A DNA stretch of 64,000 bases from DATEGZ01 sp035519535 (lineage in GTDB: Bacteria > Acidobacteriota > Vicinamibacteria > Vicinamibacterales > SCN-69-37), in contig DATIWF010000185.1 in the NCBI GenBank assembly GCA_035519535.1, forward strand, positions 1 through 64,000, written 5' to 3'. This document shows, one piece after another, positions 40,745 through 48,040 of this stretch. The notes below the pieces were generated by a model that saw only the letters and a list, made by a program, of their open reading frames with translations, was not told the origin of the DNA and ran no database searches. Made by a program: the position numbers and the translations under genes. The first letter of the stretch is position 1; the number at the start of each line of letters is the position of its first letter.

Positions 40745-43210
40745 TCACTCGGTCCGCAGCGCGATCAACGGATCGACGTGTGCCGCGCGGCGCGCCGGCA
40801 GGATGCACGCGACCAGCGCCACCGTGAGGAGGACCGCGGGGATCCCGGCAAACGAGACCGGGTCGAGGGGGCTGACGTCGAACAGCATCGACGACACGGT
40901 CCGTGCGACCAGCGCCGCGCCCGCCAGTCCGACCGCGGCGCCGCCGGCTGCCAACCCGAGCCCGGTGCCGAGCACGAGCCGCAGGATGTCCGAGCGCGAC
41001 GCGCCCAGCGCGACGCGCACGCCGATCTCGCGCGTGCGCTGCTCGACCATGTAGGCCAGCACGCTGTACACGCCCACCGCCGACAGTCCGAGCGCCAGGA
41101 CGGCGAATGCCGCGACCACAATCATCGCGAAGCGCCGCTGCGCCAGGCTCGAGGCGAGCACGCTGTCCATCGGCTGCACCGAGTAGAGCGGCAGATCGGG
41201 ATCGACGGCGCGCACGGCCGCGCGGACGGGACGCTCGAGCAGCCCGGGATCGCCCGCCGTCCTGACCACGAGCGTCATCGCCGGGTTCGAGCTCTGCCAG
41301 AGGCAGCGATAGAGCTGCGGGGGCGGCGACGTGTCGAGCGCCCGGCTCCGCACGTCGCGGACGACGCCGATGATCGTGAGCCAGGGCGCCGTCGAGAACG
41401 GCCCGCCAGGGCGGATGCGCGTGCCGACCGGATCGAGAGCCGGGAAGTAGCGCCGGACGAGTGACTCGCTGACCAGCGCCACGCCCGTGGTCGCGGCCGT
41501 GTCCTGGTCGGTGCACAGCCGCCCGCGCACGAGACCGATCCCGAGCGCCCGGAAGTACGCCGGACTGGCCTGCAGCAACTCGACCGCGTTGCGTGCGGCC
41601 GTGTCCGGCGGCTGGCCTTCGATCAGAAAGAACGACGACGACCGCGTGTCCCCGAGCGGGAGGGCCGACACCCACCCGGCGGCGAGCACGCCCGGCAGCG
41701 CGCTGATGCGATCGGTCGCGGGCTGGAAGAAGGCGAGGCGCAGCGCGTGCGTGGAGTACGCGCCCTTGGTGGGATCATTCGGCAGCGGCATCCACAGCCG
41801 CGCGGTCAGCACGTGATCGGACGAGAAGCCGGAATCCACCGCGTAGACGCGAAGAAAGCTGCGCACGAAGAGCGCGGCGGTGACGAGCAGCACGAGCGCG
41901 AGCGCGAACTCGGTGGCGACGAGCAAGCCGCGCGTCCGCGTGCGCGGCCGCGCCGCCGTGAGCGACCGCGTGGACTCCTTGAGGGCCTCGACTGCCGTCG
42001 GCGACGAGTGGAGCGCCGGCCAGACGCCGAACACCAGGCCCGTGACGATCGACAGCGCGATCGAGAACAGCAGGGTGCGCGCGTCGATCCCGACGGCCGT
42101 CGTCTGCGGCAAGCCCTGCGGCGCCAGCGCGACCAGCGCGGAGATCAGCCAGCGCGCGACGACAAGACCCGCCGCGCCGCCGGCGAGCGCCAGCACGAGG
42201 CCCTCGGCCAGCAACTGGCGAAGCAGGCGAGCGCGCGTGGCGCCGAGCGCGGCGCGCACCGCGAACTCACGCGTGCGGGTCGACGCCCGGACGAGCAGCA
42301 GATTCGCCACGTTCGCGCACGCGATGAGCAGCACGGCGCCCACCGCGCCCGCGAGCACGAGCAACGCCGGCCGGATGCGGCCGACGAGATCCTCCTGCAG
42401 GGGCAGCACCCGCGGCCGCCAGGCCAGGCTCTCGGGATAGTCGGCCGGGTGTTCAGCCCGGATCGTCGTCCCGAGCGCGTCGAGCGTCGCCGCCGCCGTC
42501 TCAATCGACACGCCCGGCTTGAGTCGCGCGATCGCGCCGGGGAGCACATGAATCCCGTGCGTCGGGGCCGAGGCGTAGGGCGCGCCGACGTAGCTCGACG
42601 GGCTGAAGAACTCGGGCTCGCCCACGATGCCGCGGCCCGGATGATGGAAGCCGGCCGGCAGCACGCCGATGATCGTGTACGGGTCGTCGTCGAGCCGGAT
42701 GCGTCGGCCAATCACGCCGGGGTCGCGGCCGAATCGCCGCGCCCACAACTCGTCGCTGATGACGACGAGGTCCGCGTTGCCCGGAGTCTCGTCCGCCTCA
42801 GTGAAGACGCGTCCGAGCTGTGCCTCCACGCCGAGCAGCGTGAAGAAATTGGCGCTCGACAGGACGCCCTCGATCCGCTCCGGCTCGTCCACGCCCGTCA
42901 GGTTCGCATTCACCGGATAGACACCGGCCACCGCCTCGAACACGCCCGCGCGCGCGCGATAGTCCGCGATCTCCGGCTGCGAGATGCCGATGTCGGTCGC
43001 GCCGGACTTCGCGAAGTCCGCCGTGATCCGCACGAGCCGATCGGCGCCGGCGAAATCCAGCGGCTTCAGGAGCACGCCGTTGACGACGCTGAAGATGGCC
43101 ACGTTGGTGCCAATGCCCAGCGCGAGCGTCAGCACCGCGGTCAGCGTCACGCGGCGGGTCCGGGCGAGCGATCGAAGCGCGTATCGAACGTCCTGAAGCA
43201 CGCTGGTCAT
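40745..43210 (-). CDS. ADOP-type ABC transporter permease, orphan form
   Basis: 821 residues. It has the same double MacB/FtsX layout as the other two ADOPs but starts directly with 'SVLQDVRYALRSLARTRR', so the soluble N-terminal prefix (about 80 residues) is absent. Markers are 'LTLALGIGTNVAIFSVVNGVLL' (first helix, read in parts), 'LLIACANVANLLLVRAS', 'REFAVRAALGATRARLLRQ' and the terminal 'HVDPLIALRTE'. There is no PadR gene or ATPase next to it. The nearest upstream gene on the same strand is a patatin 246 bp away. It probably exports or senses an unknown substrate in the inner membrane. Confidence 0.92.
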   Translation of the reverse strand: MTSVLQDVRYALRSLARTRRVTLTAVLTLALGIGTNVAIFSVVNGVLLKPLDFAGADRLVRITADFAKSGATDIGISQPEIADYRARAGVFEAVAGVYPVNANLTGVDEPERIEGVLSSANFFTLLGVEAQLGRVFTEADETPGNADLVVISDELWARRFGRDPGVIGRRIRLDDDPYTIIGVLPAGFHHPGRGIVGEPEFFSPSSYVGAPYASAPTHGIHVLPGAIARLKPGVSIETAAATLDALGTTIRAEHPADYPESLAWRPRVLPLQEDLVGRIRPALLVLAGAVGAVLLIACANVANLLLVRASTRTREFAVRAALGATRARLLRQLLAEGLVLALAGGAAGLVVARWLISALVALAPQGLPQTTAVGIDARTLLFSIALSIVTGLVFGVWPALHSSPTAVEALKESTRSLTAARPRTRTRGLLVATEFALALVLLVTAALFVRSFLRVYAVDSGFSSDHVLTARLWMPLPNDPTKGAYSTHALRLAFFQPATDRISALPGVLAAGWVSALPLGDTRSSSFFLIEGQPPDTAARNAVELLQASPAYFRALGIGLVRGRLCTDQDTAATTGVALVSESLVRRYFPALDPVGTRIRPGGPFSTAPWLTIIGVVRDVRSRALDTSPPPQLYRCLWQSSNPAMTLVVRTAGDPGLLERPVRAAVRAVDPDLPLYSVQPMDSVLASSLAQRRFAMIVVAAFAVLALGLSAVGVYSVLAYMVEQRTREIGVRVALGASRSDILRLVLGTGLGLAAGGAAVGLAGAALVARTVSSMLFDVSPLDPVSFAGIPAVLLTVALVACILPARRAAHVDPLIALRTE

Positions 43211-43455
43211 GGCGGTGTCCGCCTGTGCAAGGGACGCACCAGACGAACAACGGGTTGGTCGGCCAATTCCTGCGGAGAACCGGCCGGGACTTCACCCGGT
43301 CACGCCGGGGCGTCCCGAACTCGGCACGATGTTGTCGCGAACGCGCCGTCCGGATTCGGACGGCCGAGCGCGATGATCGCCACGAAGCCTTGAAGCGCCA
43401 GGCAGGCCACGAGTCCAGGAGGCGTCATGCCTTCCTGGTGAGGGACAAGTGCACG

Positions 43456-44373
43456 TCAGGAAGCGAAGGTCGCCATCGTCGCGGTGTACCCGCGGCGCGC
43501 GCCCTCCCGCAGCACGTCCGCGCGCCGCTCGAGCTTGCTGATGCGAAGGTCGGGGACGCGCACGCCGACCACGCTCATCCGGCCGAGCAGGCCCGCGCCG
43601 GCGTCGATGGCCCGGACGAGCGTCGAGTACGGTTCCGCGCGTTTCAGGTACCGGTCGGCGAGCTCGGGCGAGAGCCGCCGCAGCCTCGGTCCGACGAAGT
43701 AGCGATCGAACGCGGACGGCTGCGGACGCATGCCGCCGGTGCGGGTCAGCAGCACCAGCGCGTGGGTGCAGGCGTCGGATTCGGCCGCGGGGACGGGGAT
43801 CGGCTCGGACAGCGACGCGTCGAGAAAGGCCCGGCCTTCGTATTCTACAGGCGGTCCGGCGACCACGGGCATCGTCGCGCTTGCCCGCAGCGCGGCGATG
43901 AGCTGCGCGCGATCGCGAAAGCCGCGGAGCGCGGTCGACCGCTGGGCGCGAACGTCGGTGGCCAGGACCGTCAGGGGCGACGCCGACGCCACGACGCGCT
44001 CGGCCTCCAGCCGCTTGCGCGTCGCCGCGACGTCGTCGAGCAGGTAGGACAGATTGACGATCGGCCGTCCGACGAGCGCGCGAGACAGATCGATGAAGCG
44101 GCGGTTGTTGATGTCTTCGTAGTAGATCGTCGTGCCGAGGCTTGCCTGGCCGGCGAGGAAGTACGCCGCGTTGATCGCGCCGGCCGACGATCCGTAGACG
44201 GCGTCGAAGGCGTGGGTCAGGCCGAGCGCTTCGAGCGCCGACACCATGCCGGCGGAAATCACGCCGCGCATCGCGCCGCCCTCCACGCAGAGCGCGACCC
44301 GGGCGCCGTCGTCGTGGGGGGCGCGGCTCTTCCGCGCCCGGCGCGCGTTCAGGATGTCGATGACTGGATGCAT
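43456..44373 (-). CDS. Patatin-like phospholipase
   Basis: 305 residues with no signal peptide. The oxyanion motif is G32-G-A-M-R-G37; the nucleophile is S63 in 'YGSSAGAIN'; and the dyad Asp is D185 in 'FLDASLSEPIPV', where DGG/DGA is more common. Patatin-like lipases release fatty acids from phospholipids. The length fits the family's bacterial members (about 280-320). It lies between the orphan ADOP and the exported acetamidase-like gene, all on the minus strand, but the gaps and repeats argue for separate transcription. Confidence 0.92.
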   Translation of the reverse strand: MHPVIDILNARRARKSRAPHDDGARVALCVEGGAMRGVISAGMVSALEALGLTHAFDAVYGSSAGAINAAYFLAGQASLGTTIYYEDINNRRFIDLSRALVGRPIVNLSYLLDDVAATRKRLEAERVVASASPLTVLATDVRAQRSTALRGFRDRAQLIAALRASATMPVVAGPPVEYEGRAFLDASLSEPIPVPAAESDACTHALVLLTRTGGMRPQPSAFDRYFVGPRLRRLSPELADRYLKRAEPYSTLVRAIDAGAGLLGRMSVVGVRVPDLRISKLERRADVLREGARRGYTATMATFAS

Positions 44374-44404
44374 TCGCCGCGCGTCGTTCCGCGCACCCAG
44401 GGGG

Positions 44405-44457
44405 ACCCCTTGGAACCCCTCCGGAAGCCCCTGGAACCCCTGATCTTATGATCTTAT
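44405..44457. repeat. CCCCTGGAACCCCT and GATCTTAT tandem words
   Basis: Two near-identical CCCCT(T)GGAACCCCT blocks (44405-44419 and about 44428-44441) are followed by two exact GATCTTAT units (44442-44457). The last overlaps the stop codon of the acetamidase-like gene. Confidence 0.65.
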
Positions 44458-45497
44458 TTGAAGATGCTCTTGGGCAGGCGAACGTGCACGCCGACGTTCG
44501 GTTTGTCGACGAGCTGAGTGATCGCGACGTTGCCCGCGATGCTCACGAGCTGATAGGCCGCGAGCTTGGACATCTCGCGCGTCTCCGCGAGGAAATCCAC
44601 CATCTCCTGGATCGCCTCGGTCGTCGCCGCCGTGAGGTCGGGACCCGTCGCCATCGCGATGTAGTCGGTCGGCGTCTCCGCCCGCGGGAAGTTGAGCTTC
44701 ATGCCTTTGCGCACCGTGAGCTGCAGCCTGCCGCGCAGGGACGTTTCGATCGCGGTCTGATCGACTTCGCCGTCGCCCTGCGCCGCGTGGCCGTCGCCGA
44801 TCTCGAAGAGCGCGCCGGGCACGAAGACCGGGATCCACAGCGTCGATCCGACGATCAGATCCTTGTTGTCCATGTTGCCGGCGTGCCGGCCCGGCGGATT
44901 GCTGCTCACGCGGCCCAGCTCGGGCGCCGGCGCGACGCCCATGCTGCCGTAGAACGGGCGCAGGGGGATCACGACGCCGGGCATGAACTCCGCCGTCATC
45001 GTCTTCGTGTCGAGGTGGATGATCTTCGTGCGCGGCTCGTTCTCGCGACCCTGACTGCAGTTCGACGGCACGAATCCGCTGCAGCCGTTGTAGCCGTAGT
45101 CGATCGGGAAGTCGATCGCGAGGATCTTCACTTCGAGCGCGTCGCCGGGCTCGGCGCCCTCGACGTACACGGGTCCGGTCAGGATGTGCCCGCCGGGTCC
45201 GCGATTCGGGCTGCCGTTCGGGAACGCGGCGGTGATCTTCTTGAGCGAGTCCTGAATCTTGTCGTCGGGCACGCCCGCGCGCGACAGGCCCATCGGCGAG
45301 TTCGTGAGCAGCGTGTCCACGTCGATGATGTCGCCCGACGGGATGCGCAGCGCCGGCTTCGCCTCGGACCAGTAGTACCCGTACGCTACGGTCTCGGGCG
45401 TGGCCTCGAGACGATGGACGGTCGGCGACTGCGCGCGCGGCCAGCCGGGGGCGAGGACGACGATCAGCGCGGAACAGGCGAGGATCGAACGGGTCAT
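44454..45497 (-). CDS. Exported acetamidase/formamidase family protein
   Basis: 347 residues with a signal peptide (about 1-22: 'ILACSALIVVLAPGWPRAQ'). The FmdA/AmdA fold is shown by 'GGHILTGPVYVEGAEPGDALEVKI' (read in parts, about 102-125), 'RHAGNMDNKDL' and 'LFEIGDGHAAQGDGEV', the conserved core near the active site, followed by 'TPTDYIAMA'. Cytoplasmic relatives hydrolyse formamide or acetamide to ammonia and the acid. An exported form is common in this phylum, but its substrate is not known. It is divergent from the M48 protease gene. Confidence 0.9.
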   Translation of the reverse strand: MTRSILACSALIVVLAPGWPRAQSPTVHRLEATPETVAYGYYWSEAKPALRIPSGDIIDVDTLLTNSPMGLSRAGVPDDKIQDSLKKITAAFPNGSPNRGPGGHILTGPVYVEGAEPGDALEVKILAIDFPIDYGYNGCSGFVPSNCSQGRENEPRTKIIHLDTKTMTAEFMPGVVIPLRPFYGSMGVAPAPELGRVSSNPPGRHAGNMDNKDLIVGSTLWIPVFVPGALFEIGDGHAAQGDGEVDQTAIETSLRGRLQLTVRKGMKLNFPRAETPTDYIAMATGPDLTAATTEAIQEMVDFLAETREMSKLAAYQLVSIAGNVAITQLVDKPNVGVHVRLPKSIFK

Positions 45498-45622
45498 GAC
45501 CGACGATTCTAGAGCGTTCCGGCGGTCCTGCGCGCCGAATCCGGCAGACTCGCGCGGGGGATGCCGCCCACCCGGGTCCGGGCTATGATGTGCGCCTCAC
45601 CCGCCGGACCAGGAGGAGTCGC

Positions 45623-47239
45623 GTGAAATTCGTCACCCGCTCCCTGCTCGTGCTTCTCGCGCTCTACGGTGTGCTGTTCGCGGTCGGGGATGCCTGGCTC
45701 GCCAGCGAGCACGCCGGCATGTGGATTGCGGTCGCGTTTGCCCTCGGCATCGTCGGCTTGCAATTCCTCTGCGGGCCGTTCCTCATCGAGTGGCTGCTGA
45801 CGATCCACTTCATCGATCTGGACGATCGCGCCGACAAGCTGCTGTGGAATCTGCCCGACGAGACCAACCAGTTCATCCGGCAGGTGTGCGAGCGGCGCGG
45901 CCTGCGCCAGCCGAAGATCGGCATCATTCAGAGCGGCACGCCGAACGCGTTCGCGTTTGGATGGACGCCGTCGCACGCGCGGCTCGTGATCACGACGGGC
46001 CTCATCGACGTGCTCACGCCCGACGAGCTGAACGCGGTCGTCGCGCACGAGCTCGGCCACATCGAGCACTGGGACTTCGTGGTGATGGCGATTGCGTCGC
46101 TCGTGCCGCTCCTGCTGTACCAGGCCTACATCTTCATGCGCGGGAACAACAACACGCGGCTCGTGGCCTTCGGCGCGTATGCGTGCTACCTGGCGAGCCA
46201 GTTCGTCGTGCTCAGCCTCAACCGCACGCGCGAGTATTTCGCCGATCACTACAGCGCGTGTGTCACCGAGGCGCCGGGGCGGTTGTCCTCAGCGCTGGTC
46301 AAGATCGCGTGCGGCATGGTGCGGGCCGACGGCGAGGTCGCGCGCGCCGTCGAGGATCACGACAAGACGGCGAAGCGCGATGCCCTGCGCCACCAGCGCG
46401 TGGCGGGCACGATCGCGGTGCTCGGCATCTCGAACCTGAGGTCGGGAGCGGCGCTGGCCCTCGCCGGCGCCGATCCAGCCGCGGCCGCCCGCGTGATGCG
46501 CTGGGATCTGGTCAACCCGTGGGCGCGGATCTACCAGCTGCAGTCCACGCATCCGCTCACCGCCCGGCGCGTGCAGGCGCTCAACCGCGAAGCCGAAGCG
46601 CGTCATCAGGCGGCGCCGTATCCGCTCTTCGACGCCGAGCGCCTGCAGTGGGGCGCCGTGCCGCTCCAGGTCGTGCTGTGGGCCGCGCCCGTGGTCGCGG
46701 CGATCGGCCTCGGCGCGTGGTGGAGCGTCGCGCGATCGCTCGAGCGCTACGGCATCGTCATGCCGGCCGGTCTGACGCCGAGGGTACTGATCTTCATCGG
46801 CGTGACCTGGCTCGTGCGCGTCCTGTATCGCTACCGCGGCACGCCGGAAACGGCGACGATCGGGAGCCTGATCGAGGACGTGACCGTGTCAGAGATGAAG
46901 CCGCGCGCCGTGCGCCTGCAGGGCGAGATCCTCGGGCGCGGCCTGCCGGGCGCCTTCTGGTCCCCGGACCTCGTCATCCAGGACCGTACGGGGCTTCTGT
47001 TCGTGCTCTACCGGCAGTCGATCCCGTTTGCGCGGCTGTTCTTTGCGCTGACCGCGGCGCAGGATTTCGTCGGGCGCACCGTCGCGATCGAAGGGTGGTT
47101 CCGGCGCGGGATGCGTCCGTACATCGAGATGTCGCGCATCGAGATGCTGCCGGACGGCGCGACGTACCGCGCGTACTCGCGCTGGATCCAGCTTGCCCTC
47201 GCGGCCGCCTGCGTGGCGATCGGGTGGGCGCTGCGGTAG
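45623..47239 (+). CDS. M48 family zinc metalloprotease, polytopic membrane form
   Basis: 538 residues from GTG 45623, which has AGGAGGAG at a good distance; a longer reading adds only Arg-rich sequence. Zinc site H142-E-L-G-H146 with E204 in 'REYFADHYS'. Membrane helices at about 5-25, 33-60, 165-200 and 340-400 place the active site at the cytoplasmic face, as in HtpX. The C-terminal ~140 residues ('LIEDVTVSEMKPRAVRLQGEI', read in parts) are a separate beta-rich domain of a kind seen on acidobacterial M48 proteins. A role in membrane protein quality control is inferred. It is convergent with a methyltransferase gene 13 bp away. Confidence 0.9.
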   Translation: MKFVTRSLLVLLALYGVLFAVGDAWLASEHAGMWIAVAFALGIVGLQFLCGPFLIEWLLTIHFIDLDDRADKLLWNLPDETNQFIRQVCERRGLRQPKIGIIQSGTPNAFAFGWTPSHARLVITTGLIDVLTPDELNAVVAHELGHIEHWDFVVMAIASLVPLLLYQAYIFMRGNNNTRLVAFGAYACYLASQFVVLSLNRTREYFADHYSACVTEAPGRLSSALVKIACGMVRADGEVARAVEDHDKTAKRDALRHQRVAGTIAVLGISNLRSGAALALAGADPAAAARVMRWDLVNPWARIYQLQSTHPLTARRVQALNREAEARHQAAPYPLFDAERLQWGAVPLQVVLWAAPVVAAIGLGAWWSVARSLERYGIVMPAGLTPRVLIFIGVTWLVRVLYRYRGTPETATIGSLIEDVTVSEMKPRAVRLQGEILGRGLPGAFWSPDLVIQDRTGLLFVLYRQSIPFARLFFALTAAQDFVGRTVAIEGWFRRGMRPYIEMSRIEMLPDGATYRAYSRWIQLALAAACVAIGWALR

Positions 47240-47252
47240 CGCGCGTCGCCGC

Positions 47253-48017
47253 TCATGCCGCCGTTGGCGTGGCGATGAAGATCTCCGTGTCGTGGACCAG
47301 CGTCACGATCCCCGACTCATCGACGTGCCGGGTGTACAGGTCGCGCAGCCGCGCGATCAGGCGATCGCCCGCCTCGCCGGTCTTCGGCGCGTATGACGCG
47401 CTCCGCGCGCGGCCGACGAGCCCGTCGAAATCGAGCCGTTGCGCGTTCGGCACCAGCCGCCGCGTCGGCGCCGCAAACCGGCCGCTCCTCGCGAGGACCG
47501 ACGGGTCGAACGTCATCCGCTCCGCCTCGGACTCTCCGCCGACGTCGAGGATCGCCTGCCGGTAGCCCGCCGTGAACGGATCGCTCCTGCTGCGGCGATT
47601 CCACATCAGCACGAGCCGGCCGCCGGGCTTCACGATGCGCGCGAACTCCTCGAGGGCGTCCGCCCACCGGAACCAGTGAAACGACTGCGCGCAGAGGATG
47701 AGATCGATCGCGTGCGACTGCAGCGCCGTAGCTTCCGCTCTCGCGGCCAGCCAGACCACGCCCCGGTGCGGCGCCGCGGCGCGGCGCATGGCTTCGCCGG
47801 GCTCCACCGCGACGACCCGCGCGCCTCGATCGGCCACCAGGCGCGCCGAGATCCCGGTGCCCGCACCGACATCGGCCGCGAGGATCGACGCGGCCGGCAC
47901 GAGGCCGTCGAGGATCGCATTAATCGCCTGCGCCGGGTAGCTGGGGCGGTAGCGGACGTAGTCGTCGGTCCGATCGCTGAAGCGTTCGACGGAGTCGAAC
48001 GGGCGTGAAGGTGTCAC
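47253..48017 (-). CDS. Class I SAM-dependent methyltransferase
   Basis: 254 residues. The SAM-binding motif I is 'ADVGAGTGISARLV' (48-61, with GAGTG at 51-55). Motif II/III 'VVAVEPGEAMRRAA', 'LILCAQSFHWF' and 'IVKPGGRLVLMWNRRSR' complete the Rossmann core. 'QSFHWF' and the ending resemble the UbiE/'trans-aconitate'-like small-molecule methyltransferases. The acceptor is unknown. There is no signal peptide. It lies 23 bp downstream of the large M48 gene and on the same strand, so it may be co-transcribed. Confidence 0.9.
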   Translation of the reverse strand: MTPSRPFDSVERFSDRTDDYVRYRPSYPAQAINAILDGLVPAASILAADVGAGTGISARLVADRGARVVAVEPGEAMRRAAAPHRGVVWLAARAEATALQSHAIDLILCAQSFHWFRWADALEEFARIVKPGGRLVLMWNRRSRSDPFTAGYRQAILDVGGESEAERMTFDPSVLARSGRFAAPTRRLVPNAQRLDFDGLVGRARSASYAPKTGEAGDRLIARLRDLYTRHVDESGIVTLVHDTEIFIATPTAA

Positions 48018-48040
48018 ATCCCGATCCTAGACAGGCGGAA

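Noticed and set aside
43211..43455. Possible small gene between the orphan ADOP and the patatin
   Set aside because: Frames across the 245-bp gap continue into antisense sequence of the neighbours and show no start, ribosome site or motif.
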